A stretch of 64,000 bases of DNA from Isoptericola dokdonensis DS-3 (GTDB lineage Bacteria > Actinomycetota > Actinomycetes > Actinomycetales > Cellulomonadaceae). Location of the stretch: contig NZ_CP014209.1 of NCBI RefSeq assembly GCF_001636295.1, positions 3,596,001-3,660,000 of the forward strand, written 5' to 3'. A model generated the notes under the pieces. The model saw only the letters and a list, made by a program, of their open reading frames with translations. It was not told where the DNA came from and ran no database searches. Made by a program: the position numbers and the translations under genes. Numbering within the stretch: the stretch's first letter is position 1; the number at the start of each line of letters is the position of its first letter. Of the stretch, positions 53,218 through 61,742 are shown piece by piece.

Positions 53218-54756
53218 ATGCCTGCTCGGAACCTGAGGTCCCGGATCGCGCTGGCGGTCCACGTGCTGCGCACCGGGGAGGTCCCCGACGAGGAACGGGG
53301 GGGCGCCGACCTGGCGGCCGGGGCGCCGGCGGTCCGCGAGCCCAGCGCTCTCGCGGACCTGCCCGGCACGGTGGCGCTCCTGCCGTCCCTCGGCTACTTC
53401 GGCGGGATCGCCGCCAACCATCTCTCGGTCCCGGTCCCCGGCCCGGTGCGCGAGGTGCGGCTGTTCCTGCCCCCGCAGGAGGCGGGCCAGATCGACCTGC
53501 GCGGCGTCGAGCTGTACCGCGCCGGTCGTCGCATCGACCCGGTGGCGGCGGGAGGACGCGTCGAGCAGAGCTCGGACACGACGAAGGACGACCGGTCGCC
53601 CTTCGCGCTCGGCGGGATCCGGACGGCGAAGGAGACCGGTCCCTGGTGGCGGGTCGGGTTCGACGTACCGGTGGCCGTCGACGAGGTGCGGGTCTACAAC
53701 AGGCTCGACGGCTTCGGCCACCGCAACCGGCGCCTGACGGTCGCGGTCGCGGACGGCGCCGGACGGTACGGCACCGTGGTCACGGTGGACTCCGACCGGG
53801 TCGTGCGGCGCACGCTGGCACTGCTCGAGAGGCTGACCGGGATCGGTGTGCCGAAGACCGACCTCGACGCGGTGGCGACGGCGTCGGCGACGCGCGAGGC
53901 CGTCGTCGCGGCGCTGGCGGCCCGTGCCCGGGAGGGTCTGCTCACGACCGACCCGGTCGAGCAGCGGCTGCTGGTGTCCCTGGTGCCGCTGGAACCCGTG
54001 GAGGGTCGTGACCTCGGCGCCGACGACTGGGCGCTGCTGGGGCACGTGCTCGCCGCGGAGCGGCTCCGCGTCCCGGCCACGGCGACGTCGATCCGCACGT
54101 TCCACCTGCAGCTGCGCACCCGCGCGCGCCTGGAGCGGCTGACGGGCGAGGTCAACGCGGCGGGCGCGGTGGTCGGTACCCCGGAAGCGGTGCTCTCGCG
54201 TCACGGCATCGTGGACCAGAGCGGGCTGCGCAAGCAGTCGGAGCAGTACCTCGACACGATCGAGCGGGCGTCCGCGCTGCTCGGCGGCCTGGGGTACCCG
54301 ACGATGCTCGCCTACGGGACGCTGCTCGGAGCCGTGCGCGAGGGCGACTTCCTGGCGCACGACGACGACGTGGACCTCATGGTGCCGCTCGACGTCCCGG
54401 ATCGGGCCGCTGCCGAGCCGGTGCTGGAGAAGCTGCGGTCCGACCTGCGCGAGGCGGGCTGGAAGGTGTCCCGGCCGAACACCTACACGAACTTCCACCT
54501 GCACGACCCGTCGACGGGCCTGCACGTGGACGTCTTCCCGCTGTTCGTGGACGGGGAGCGGCTCACCCTGCACATGGAGGGCATGAGGCTGCGCACGATC
54601 CCCGCGTCCGTGGTCGTGCCGCCGGCCCCGCTGACGCTCAGGGGCCGACGGTTCCTCGGCCCGGCCGACCCGGAGGCGTTCCTCGCGGAGCGGTACGGCG
54701 AGGGCTGGTCCGTGGCGGACCCGTTCTACGACTGGCCGTGGCGCCTCGACGGCTGA
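53218..54756 (+). CDS. LicD-family phosphotransferase with N-terminal beta-sandwich
   Basis: A 512-residue protein 1 bp after the GT2-TagF stop. Residues about 340-512 are a LicD domain: AYGTLLGAVREGDFLAHDDD then VDLMVPLDV, with HVDVFPLFVDG. LicD proteins move phosphocholine, ribitol-phosphate or related groups onto glycans. Residues about 45-190 resemble a discoidin or carbohydrate-binding module (VREVRLFLPPQEAGQIDLRG, WWRVGFDVPVAVDEVRVYN). In the middle, about 200-330, lies a helical linker. It likely adds a phospho-substituent to the polymer made by the neighbours. The gene ends at a hairpin shared with the convergent ggt gene. Confidence 0.82.
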   Translation: MPARNLRSRIALAVHVLRTGEVPDEERGGADLAAGAPAVREPSALADLPGTVALLPSLGYFGGIAANHLSVPVPGPVREVRLFLPPQEAGQIDLRGVELYRAGRRIDPVAAGGRVEQSSDTTKDDRSPFALGGIRTAKETGPWWRVGFDVPVAVDEVRVYNRLDGFGHRNRRLTVAVADGAGRYGTVVTVDSDRVVRRTLALLERLTGIGVPKTDLDAVATASATREAVVAALAARAREGLLTTDPVEQRLLVSLVPLEPVEGRDLGADDWALLGHVLAAERLRVPATATSIRTFHLQLRTRARLERLTGEVNAAGAVVGTPEAVLSRHGIVDQSGLRKQSEQYLDTIERASALLGGLGYPTMLAYGTLLGAVREGDFLAHDDDVDLMVPLDVPDRAAAEPVLEKLRSDLREAGWKVSRPNTYTNFHLHDPSTGLHVDVFPLFVDGERLTLHMEGMRLRTIPASVVVPPAPLTLRGRRFLGPADPEAFLAERYGEGWSVADPFYDWPWRLDG

Positions 54757-54773
54757 GCGTCGTCGCACCGACC

Positions 54774-54813
54774 GGAGGCCCGGTCCGCAGGACGTCCTGC
54801 GGGCCGGGCCTCC
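54774..54813. terminator. 20-bp hairpin between licD-like and ggt genes
   Basis: Arms 54774-54793 and 54794-54813 are complementary at 19 of 20 positions and abut directly, so the innermost pairs must open to form the loop. It lies between convergent stops and marks the right end of the glycopolymer locus. Confidence 0.75.
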
Positions 54814-54861
54814 GCTGTCGGAACGTTCGCCACCCGCTGTCACCGGGTTGCCACCGGGCTC

Positions 54862-56748
54862 TCACCGCCCGACGGCGTACCCCTGCTCCCCGCGGGAGTT
54901 GGCGGCGGCCCCGAGCACGCCGGTGGCGGGGTCGCGGGTGACGGCGGTGAGCCGTCCGAGGGCCCAGTCCCCGGCGAGGGTGAGCACGTGCCCGCGCTCG
55001 GCGAGCCCGGCCAGGACGTCGGCGCCGAGGCGGTCCTCGACGACGGCGCCGCCGGGCGTCCAGGTGCGCGGCCAGAACGAGCCGACGGCGGAGGTGGTGT
55101 GCAGGGTGGGGGCGTCGATCGCCTGCTGCGGGGTGTAGCCGCCGACGAGGACCCGCAGCAGGAAGGGGAGCTGCCACTGGTCCTGCTGGTCGCCGCCGGG
55201 GGAGCCGCAGGCGAGCACGGGCTGCCCGTCGCGCAGCACGAGGGTGGGCGTGAGGGTGGTGCGCGGCCGGCGGCCGGGGGCGAGCCGGGAGGGCGAGGCG
55301 TCGTCGAGCCACGTCATCTGGAGCCGGGTGCCGAGGCAGAACCCGAGGCCGGGCACGGTGGGGGAGGACTGCAGCCAGCCGCCGGACGGCGTGGCGCTGA
55401 CCATGTTGCCCCACCGGTCCACGACGTCGAGGTGGCAGGTGTCGCCGCGCGTGCGGCCCGAGGCGTCGGTCTCCAGCCCGTCGCCGGCCACGACGGCGGG
55501 CGCGAGCTGGACGGTCGGCTCGCCGACGCCGGCGGCCGACCCACCGGCGGGTGCGCCGGGCAGCGAGCCGGCGGGGGCGTCGGTGGCGTAGGTGGTGCGC
55601 AGCGGCGGGAGCGACGGGGTGGCGCGGCCGGGGACCTCGCCGGGTCGCACCTCCGCCGACGCGACGTCGGTGACGAGCGCGCGCCGGGCGGCGGCGTACT
55701 GCGGGGACAGCAGGACGTCGAGGGGGACGTCGGCGTCGCCGTACCAGGCGTCCCGGTCGGCCAGCGCCAGCTTGAGCGCCTCCAGCACGGTGTGGGCGCC
55801 GGTGGTGGTCGCGGGGTCCAGGTGCGCGTCGTCGTACCCGTCGAGGATCGTCAGCGCCTGGAGCAGCGCGGGGCCCTGCCCCCAGGCGCCGGACTTCGCG
55901 ACGGTGTGCCCGCGGAACTCCACCGTGACGGCGTCCTCGTAGCGGGCCTCGTAGGCGGCGACGTCGGCGGCGGTGAGCACGCCGGCGTGGTCGCGCCCGT
56001 CGCTGTGCCGGTGCGGGGTCGCGACGAACTCCTCGACCGCCCGTCCGACGACGTCGGCCCAGCGGGCGCGGGCGGCGTCGATGCCGTCGGAGCGGGTCCC
56101 GCCGTCGGCCAGCGCGACCCGCTCCGCCTCCGCGAGCCCGTCCAGGAGATCGGCGTACGCGAGGTCGGTGAGCAGGTCGCCCGGCTGCGGCAGGCGTCCG
56201 TCGGGCATCCATCGCGCGGCGGAGGTGGGCCAGTGCTCGGCGAACAGGTCGGCGACGCCGGCGACCGTGCGGCACACGGCGGCCAGCACGGGGTGCCCGT
56301 CCCGCGCGTACCCGACGGCGGGCGCGAGGACGTCGGCGAGGGACCAGGTGCCGTGGTCGCGCAGCAGCGTCAGCCAGGCGTCGACGGCGCCGGGGACGGC
56401 GGCGGCCAGCGCGCCGGAGCCGGGCACGAGGTCCAGCCCCTCGACGTCGCGGTAGTGCTCGATCGTCGCGCCCGCCGGTGCGGGACCCTGCCCGTCGAGG
56501 ACGCGCGGGCGGCCGGGCTCCTCGGCGGTCGCGAAGACCGCCACGAGGTCCCCGCCCGGTCCGTTGAGGTGCGGCTCGACGACGTGCAGCACGAACGCGC
56601 CCGCCGCGGCGGCGTCGAACGCGTTCCCGCCGCGCTCCAGCACCGACTGGGCGCTCGCGGCGGCGAGCCAGTGCGTGGCGGCGGCCATGCCGGTCGTGCC
56701 GCGCAGGTCGGGGCGGGTGAGGTGGGCGTGGGGCGGGCTGAACGTCAC
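54862..56748 (-). CDS. ggt: Gamma-glutamyltransferase (glutathione hydrolase family)
   Basis: A 628-residue Ntn-hydrolase proenzyme of normal length. The self-cleavage and nucleophile site is in RGDTCHLDVVDRWGNMVS, where the Thr of GDTCH becomes the N-terminus of the small subunit; SATPSGGW follows. N-terminal GGNAFDAAAAGAFVLHVVEPH, NGPGGDLVAVF and C-terminal CGSPGGDQQDQ are family motifs. No signal peptide is visible, so the enzyme may be cytoplasmic. It cleaves gamma-glutamyl compounds; in actinobacteria without glutathione the substrate is unclear. GTG start 56748. It lies downstream of the betaine transporter genes but after a hairpin. Confidence 0.9.
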   Translation of the reverse strand: MTFSPPHAHLTRPDLRGTTGMAAATHWLAAASAQSVLERGGNAFDAAAAGAFVLHVVEPHLNGPGGDLVAVFATAEEPGRPRVLDGQGPAPAGATIEHYRDVEGLDLVPGSGALAAAVPGAVDAWLTLLRDHGTWSLADVLAPAVGYARDGHPVLAAVCRTVAGVADLFAEHWPTSAARWMPDGRLPQPGDLLTDLAYADLLDGLAEAERVALADGGTRSDGIDAARARWADVVGRAVEEFVATPHRHSDGRDHAGVLTAADVAAYEARYEDAVTVEFRGHTVAKSGAWGQGPALLQALTILDGYDDAHLDPATTTGAHTVLEALKLALADRDAWYGDADVPLDVLLSPQYAAARRALVTDVASAEVRPGEVPGRATPSLPPLRTTYATDAPAGSLPGAPAGGSAAGVGEPTVQLAPAVVAGDGLETDASGRTRGDTCHLDVVDRWGNMVSATPSGGWLQSSPTVPGLGFCLGTRLQMTWLDDASPSRLAPGRRPRTTLTPTLVLRDGQPVLACGSPGGDQQDQWQLPFLLRVLVGGYTPQQAIDAPTLHTTSAVGSFWPRTWTPGGAVVEDRLGADVLAGLAERGHVLTLAGDWALGRLTAVTRDPATGVLGAAANSRGEQGYAVGR

Positions 56749-56867
56749 TGGTCACACTCCTTCGGACGGGCGGTCGTCCAGGGCGGCGGGGCCCGGGCAT
56801 CCGACACGGTACAGCCGACGAGCGTACTGATAGCCCAGCGCAACGTTCTGGGCCGGTCCTGGGACGA

Positions 56868-56908
56868 CGACGGGCGGCGGGCCGGGTGCACCGGTCCGCC
56901 GCCCGTCG
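56868..56908. terminator. Hairpin after the glycine-betaine transporter operon
   Basis: Thirteen perfect pairs (56868-56880 with 56896-56908), a G-U pair and four more pairs around a 5-nt loop. It lies 13 bp after the substrate-binding protein stop on the minus strand. Confidence 0.75.
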
Positions 56909-56921
56909 AGGAGCGGTCGCG

Positions 56922-57848
56922 TCAGAGCGTGCCGCCGGTGACCTCGCTCGCGAAGTCGGGGTTGGCCTCGAGCCACGCGTCCACGGCGGCCTCGGGGTCG
57001 TCGGCGTACGCCTCGTCGTTGAACATCATGTTCTCCAGCGAGAACAGCTGCTCGTCGGTGAGGGTGAACTCGGCGAGCCAGCCGGCGAGCTGCGGGTAGC
57101 GGTCCGCGAAGTCGGAGGTGCCCCACATGTGGATCTCCTCGGCCTCGCCGAGCGTGCCCTCGGGGTCCTCCAGGTCGCGGACGGGGAACTCGTCGTAGGC
57201 CCAGTGCGGACGCCACAGGGTGACGGCGACGTTCTCGCCGGCGTCGGTGGCGGACTTCAGCTCGGCGAGCATCGCCGGGGTGGAGGAGACGGCGTAGTCC
57301 ATGCCCTCCAGGCCGTAGGTCGGGATGACCTCGTCCTGGGTGATCTGGGTGAGACCGGCGCCCGCCTCGATGCCGACGAGCTTGTTGCCGTACTCGTCGG
57401 ACATCTCGGCGAGGTCGCCGATGGTCTGCGCGGGGGAGTCCTCGTTGACAGCGATGGTCAGCTTGGCCTGGTCGTACCAGACGCCGAGGTCGGTCACCTG
57501 GTCGCCGTACTCCTCCTCGTAGGAGGCGTGGGTGTAGGGCAGCCAGACGTCGAAGGTGACGTCGAACTCGCCGCCGGCGAGGCCGGTGTAGACGACGCCG
57601 ACGTCGGCCGTCTGGGACTCGACCTCGTAGCCGGCGTCCTCCAGGATCGCGGTCCACAGGTGGGACACGGCGATGCCCTCGTCCCAGCCGGACGGGATGC
57701 CGATGGAGATCTCGGTCTCGTCCTCGCCGGTGGCGCCGGCGGCGGCCTCCTCGGGCTCGTCGGTGGCGCAGGAGGCGAGGGTGGCGGTCAGCGCGACGGC
57801 CGAGCCGAGGGCGAGGGTGCGGCGCAGGGTGCGTCGACGGGTGTGCAC
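56922..57848 (-). CDS. Glycine betaine/proline-type ABC transporter substrate-binding lipoprotein
   Basis: A 308-residue lipoprotein: RRTLALGSAVALTATLASC ends in a lipobox cysteine at residue 27. The mature protein is an OpuAC-type domain (SIGIPSGWDEGIAVSHLW, GLAGGEFDVTFDVWLPYTHA, VGIEAGAGLTQIT). Conserved tryptophans in SGWDE, VWLPYTH, LWRPHWAYDEF and DVWLP would form the aromatic box for a trimethylammonium group. It delivers betaine-like osmolytes to the permease. Last gene of a three-gene operon; start GTG 57848. Confidence 0.93.
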   Translation of the reverse strand: MHTRRRTLRRTLALGSAVALTATLASCATDEPEEAAAGATGEDETEISIGIPSGWDEGIAVSHLWTAILEDAGYEVESQTADVGVVYTGLAGGEFDVTFDVWLPYTHASYEEEYGDQVTDLGVWYDQAKLTIAVNEDSPAQTIGDLAEMSDEYGNKLVGIEAGAGLTQITQDEVIPTYGLEGMDYAVSSTPAMLAELKSATDAGENVAVTLWRPHWAYDEFPVRDLEDPEGTLGEAEEIHMWGTSDFADRYPQLAGWLAEFTLTDEQLFSLENMMFNDEAYADDPEAAVDAWLEANPDFASEVTGGTL

Positions 57849-57934
57849 AGGAATCGTCCTTCCGGTGGGGGTGATGGTTCAGGGGTGTGCCGGAGCGGCG
57901 CGCCGGCGGGCCGGCTGCGCAGGTCCGGGCGGGG

Positions 57935-58819
57935 TCAGCGGGCGGCGGCCAGGGCGCGGGCCACGGGAGCCCGGTCGGCCAGCGCGGAGGTCACGCGGTC
58001 GAGGTAGATCGCCAGGAGGACGACGGCGAGGCCTGCCTCGGCGCCGAGCGCGACGTCGATGCGCTGGAAGCTCGCGACGACCTCCGCCCCCAGGCCGGGG
58101 GCTCCGACGAGCCCGGCGACGACGACCATCGACAGCGACAGCAGGATGACCTGGTTGACGCCGGCCATGATCGTGGGCAGTGCGAGCGGCACCTGGATCT
58201 GGCGCAGGATGCGGCCGTCGGTGGCGCCGAACGCGCGACCTGCCTCCACCACCTCGGTGTCGACCTGGCGGATGCCCAGCTCGGTGAGCCGGACGCCCGG
58301 GGCGATGGCGAACGCGACGGTCGCCACGAGGCCCGGCACGGGGCCCGTGAGGAAGATGACGACCGTGGGGATGAGGTAGACGAAGGCGGGCATCGTCTGC
58401 ATGAAGTCGAGCACGGGTCGCACGACGCGGGAGACCCGGTCGTCCCGCGCCGCCCAGATGCCCAGCGGGATCCCCAGGAGCAGGGCGACGACCGTGGCGA
58501 GCAGCACGAGCGCCAGGGTCTCCATCGCGGTCGTCCACTGGTCGACGCCGGCGATGACGACGAACCCGACCAGGGTGCCGAGGCCCAGCTTCCAGCCCTT
58601 CGCCCAGAACGCCAGGGCGGCGAGCACGAGGGCGACGACGGCGAACGGTGGCGTGACGAGCACCCACTCGAGGCTCTCGTAGAGGGTCTCGAGGATCGAG
58701 CGGATCCCGTCGAAGACGGGGTCGAACGTCGCGGTGACCCAGTCGACGGCCGTGTCGACCCACTCGCCGATCGGCAGGCGGGGGACGAAGGTACCGGTGT
58801 CGGCGGCGGCGTGGATCAT
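57935..58819 (-). CDS. Glycine betaine/proline ABC transporter permease
   Basis: A 294-residue membrane protein with about six helices (for example FAVVALVLAALAFWAKGW and LVLLATVVALLLGIPLGIW). The EAA-like loop is GAPGLGAEVVASFQRI. It forms the OpuA/ProU-type channel. Its ATG overlaps the ATPase stop (ATGA at 58816), and the binding-protein gene follows after 86 bp. Its substrate range depends on the binding protein. Confidence 0.93.
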   Translation of the reverse strand: MIHAAADTGTFVPRLPIGEWVDTAVDWVTATFDPVFDGIRSILETLYESLEWVLVTPPFAVVALVLAALAFWAKGWKLGLGTLVGFVVIAGVDQWTTAMETLALVLLATVVALLLGIPLGIWAARDDRVSRVVRPVLDFMQTMPAFVYLIPTVVIFLTGPVPGLVATVAFAIAPGVRLTELGIRQVDTEVVEAGRAFGATDGRILRQIQVPLALPTIMAGVNQVILLSLSMVVVAGLVGAPGLGAEVVASFQRIDVALGAEAGLAVVLLAIYLDRVTSALADRAPVARALAAAR

Positions 58820-59946
58820 GCGCGGCCTCCTTCCGTCGGGGCGGCGTCCGGTGCGGCGGTGCCGCCCGGCTGGGCCATCGCGGACACGACGTCGTCGGCG
58901 GCGAGCACGCCCACCGTGGCGCCGTCGTCGCCCACGACCCGCAGCGGGCCGTCGGCGTCGGCGAGGGGGGCGAGCGCGTCGGCGAGGGTGGTCCCCTCGG
59001 TGACGGTGGGGGAGTCGGCGATCTCGGCCGCGCCGCCGGGGACGTCACCCAGCGCGGTCATGGCGGCGGCCGCCGTGATGACGCGGGACCGGTCGACGTC
59101 CGCGACGAACTGCGCGACGTACTCGTTGGCGGGGGCGTCGAGGATCTGCGTCGGCGTGCCGATCTGGTCGATGCGGCCGTCGCGCATGATGGCGATGCGG
59201 TCCCCGAGGTGCATGGCCTCGTTGAGGTCGTGGGTGATGAACACGACCGTCTTGCCGAGCCGGTGCTGCAGGTCGAGGAGCTGGTCCTGCATCTCGGTGC
59301 GGATCAGCGGGTCGAGGGCGCTGAACGCCTCGTCCATGAGCAGGACGTCGGTGTCGGCGGCCAGGGCTCGGGCGAGGCCGACGCGCTGCTGCATGCCGCC
59401 GGAGAGCTGCCCGGGCACGGAGTTCTGCCAGCCGGACAGGCCGACGAGGTCGAGTGCGGCGCGGGCCCGCTCACGGCGCTCGTCCGGTCGCACGCCCTGG
59501 ATCTCCAGGGGGTAGGCCGCGTTGTCGAGCACGGTGCGGTGCGGCAGGAGCGCGAAGTGCTGGAACACCATGGAGACGTGCTCGCGGCGCACGGCACGCA
59601 GCTGCTTGCGGCCGACGCTGCCCAGGTCGGCGTCGCCGACCTGCACGGTGCCGGCCGTGGGCGTCCACAGGCCGTTGAGCATGCGGATGAGGGTGGACTT
59701 GCCCGAGCCGGACAGTCCCATGACGACGAAGATCTCGCCGGGGGCGACGTCGAACGTCGCGTCGATGACGGCGGCCGTGCCGAGCTTCTTCAGCTCGTCG
59801 CGGTGCTCGCCGGCCCGCAGGCGCTCGACGGCCTGGGCGGGGCGGGGCCCGAAGACCTTGTAGACGTCGCGGACGGAGACCGCGGGTGTCGGGGTGGTCG
59901 TCGGTCGGGTGGTGGGGGGAACGGTGGTGCTGGGGTCGGCTGCCAT
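58816..59946 (-). CDS. Glycine betaine/proline ABC transporter ATP-binding protein
   Basis: A 376-residue ATPase starting ATG 59946; the longer open frame upstream has no ribosome site and is Arg/Pro-rich. Walker A is GLSGSGKSTLIRMLNG, the signature is LSGGMQQRVGLARAL, Walker B is LLMDEAFSALDPLI and the switch is FITHDLNEA. It begins with the ProV/OpuAA-type VYKVFGPRPAQAVERLRAG. The C-terminal 110 residues are a degenerate CBS-like region (DRSRVITAAAAMTAL, LRVVGDDGATVGVLAADDVV), which in OpuAA relatives senses ionic strength. First gene of the operon. Confidence 0.94.
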   Translation of the reverse strand: MAADPSTTVPPTTRPTTTPTPAVSVRDVYKVFGPRPAQAVERLRAGEHRDELKKLGTAAVIDATFDVAPGEIFVVMGLSGSGKSTLIRMLNGLWTPTAGTVQVGDADLGSVGRKQLRAVRREHVSMVFQHFALLPHRTVLDNAAYPLEIQGVRPDERRERARAALDLVGLSGWQNSVPGQLSGGMQQRVGLARALAADTDVLLMDEAFSALDPLIRTEMQDQLLDLQHRLGKTVVFITHDLNEAMHLGDRIAIMRDGRIDQIGTPTQILDAPANEYVAQFVADVDRSRVITAAAAMTALGDVPGGAAEIADSPTVTEGTTLADALAPLADADGPLRVVGDDGATVGVLAADDVVSAMAQPGGTAAPDAAPTEGGRA

Positions 59947-60181
59947 GTGGGCAGGACTCGCCGCCTTCCGTGTCGGTGACAGGGCACTCGCCTGTCGCGC
60001 GGCACGGCGCGGGATGCGCCGTGCGCCGTCGGACGGCGAGGCGCGTCGAGGGAGCCCCAACACCCTGCAACGAACCGGTAGGGCAGCGCCACCGCCGCCG
60101 ATCGGTCGGTCATGGGCGTGTCAAGCGCATGGTCCTGCGGCTCACGGGGGGTCGAGGAACGGTCGAGCAGCGGGAGAATCG

Positions 60182-61462
60182 TTACCGTAGCGTGACCTGC
60201 GGGGTGACGGCCATCACCTCAGGGCCAAGGATTGCTGTGGCTTGCGTCACGTGCGCAGGGTGGGAGGCCCGGCCGACCCGGGCACGCTGCCGCTCCGCGA
60301 GGCGCTCGCAGGCGGCCGTCGTCGCCCGGCGCAGCGGCCGGTGCGCCGGGCGTTCGACGGCCCGGTGGATCGCGACGGCGAGCCCCAGGCTCGCGGCCGT
60401 CGCCGCCGCGAGGGTGACGGCGGTGCCGACGCCCGCCCGGGTGAGCCACTGCGTGACCGCCCAGCCGAACTGGGTGTGCACCAGGTAGAGGGGATAGGTG
60501 AGCGCGCCGGCCGTGACCGCGGCGCGCGCCGCCCCGGCGTGCCGCAGGCCCGCCCAGGGCCTGGTCGACGCCCAGATCGCCGCCACGCACGCACCGAAGA
60601 CGCCGAGCGACACCCACGGGTCGACGTCCACGCCCTGCAGCGACGAGGCGGCGTGGGCCGACTCCGCGACGCGTGTCGTGGCGAGCGCGAGCAGGGCGCC
60701 GAGGGAGGCGAGGGTCGCGGTGATCGCCCGCCGGTCCGGTGCGTGGCCCGCGCGCCGGTCGCGGGCGTCCTGCCAGAGCAGGAAGAGCACCATCCCGATG
60801 CCGAAGTACACGGCGTGCCGCACCACGAAGTGCTCCGCCAGCTCCGGGTAGCCGAGAGCGCGCAGCACGATCCCCGCCGCGGGCCAGCCCAGGGCGAGCC
60901 CGAGGGCTCGGCTCCGGGTGATCGGGCCGAACGCGAGCAGCAGCCCGACCAGCACGTAGAACTTCAGCTCGACCAGCAGCGTCCAGTAGACGACCTGCGA
61001 CAGCTCGGCCCCGAACAGGTCGGGGGCCATCGTGAGGTTGGCCAGCGTCTCCGCCCAGCTCAGGTGGCGTCCGTCCGTCCAGAAGGCCTGCAGGGCGGCC
61101 GTGGCCAGGACGCAGGCCCACAGGGCGGGATAGAGGCGCCCCGCGCGAGACCCGACGAACTGCGGCACCGTGCGACCCTGCGCGCTCCACAGGATGGCGA
61201 ACCCGCTGATGACGAAGAACGCCTCGACGGCCAGCCAGCCGTAGCGGGTGACCTGGTTGAGCCCGTCGAACAGGACGGTGACGTCCTGCCCCCAGTACTG
61301 CGACGCCGTCGGCGTGGCCGTGAAGTGGTAGACGACGACGGCGGCCGCGGCGCCGAAGCGCAGCACGTCCAGCAGGTGCAGCCGCGGCGTCGCGGCGGTG
61401 GTCGCCCCGGTGGCGGGCGCGGGGGTGAGCGGGGGCGTCGTCGGTGTTCTCGTCTGCAGCAT
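60182..61462 (-). CDS. Acyltransferase 3 family membrane protein
   Basis: A 426-residue protein with about ten predicted helices and no SGNH domain. The family blocks are LHLLDVLRFGAAAAVVVYHF with the catalytic-type His, WLAVEAFFVISGFAILWSA, and the R-rich SRAGRLYPALWA. These enzymes O-acylate membrane lipids, antibiotics or polysaccharides. It lies outside the main glycan block, between the transporter and secreted-protein genes, as a single gene. A TATGGT box (rev. compl. of 61471-61476) lies 8 bp before its ATG. Confidence 0.88.
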   Translation of the reverse strand: MLQTRTPTTPPLTPAPATGATTAATPRLHLLDVLRFGAAAAVVVYHFTATPTASQYWGQDVTVLFDGLNQVTRYGWLAVEAFFVISGFAILWSAQGRTVPQFVGSRAGRLYPALWACVLATAALQAFWTDGRHLSWAETLANLTMAPDLFGAELSQVVYWTLLVELKFYVLVGLLLAFGPITRSRALGLALGWPAAGIVLRALGYPELAEHFVVRHAVYFGIGMVLFLLWQDARDRRAGHAPDRRAITATLASLGALLALATTRVAESAHAASSLQGVDVDPWVSLGVFGACVAAIWASTRPWAGLRHAGAARAAVTAGALTYPLYLVHTQFGWAVTQWLTRAGVGTAVTLAAATAASLGLAVAIHRAVERPAHRPLRRATTAACERLAERQRARVGRASHPAHVTQATAILGPEVMAVTPQVTLR

Positions 61463-61601
61463 CCCGATCCACCATAGATCACGAATCGATAACGGTCCCG
61501 CCGCGGTGCTCCGGGACGGACCGGACGAACCCCCACCGGCGGCCCGCCCTCGTGTGATCTCTCCGGCCAGGGCGGGTGAAATCGCTGGTCGGAGGCCCGA
61601 A

Positions 61602-61634
61602 CTGGACAGCGCTGTCCGCCGTCGCGGCTAGCCT
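61602..61634 (+). promoter_or_regulatory. Promoter region with 14-bp palindrome before the secreted repeat-protein gene
   Basis: TAGCCT (61629-61634) is the likely -10. Upstream lies GGACAGCGCTGTCC (61604-61617), a perfect palindrome placed over the expected -35 region, suggesting control by a dimeric regulator. The leader to the start is about 108 bp. Confidence 0.4.
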
Positions 61635-61742
61635 TTCCCCACGACGACGTACAGGGTCCCGAGCGGCCCGCACCGAGGCGAGCACCCGCTCCGCGGTCAC
61701 GACGTCCCCGTCGGGCACCCGCCCTTCCCACCGGAGGATCTC

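Noticed and set aside
49506..53369. A 1,287-codon minus-strand frame
   Set aside because: It is antisense to the GT2-TagF gene, with Arg/Val/Asp-rich shadow composition.
61463..61742. A hidden small gene in the 280-bp gap
   Set aside because: Frames in this gap lack good starts and show no family motif; it holds the two divergent promoters and the palindrome.
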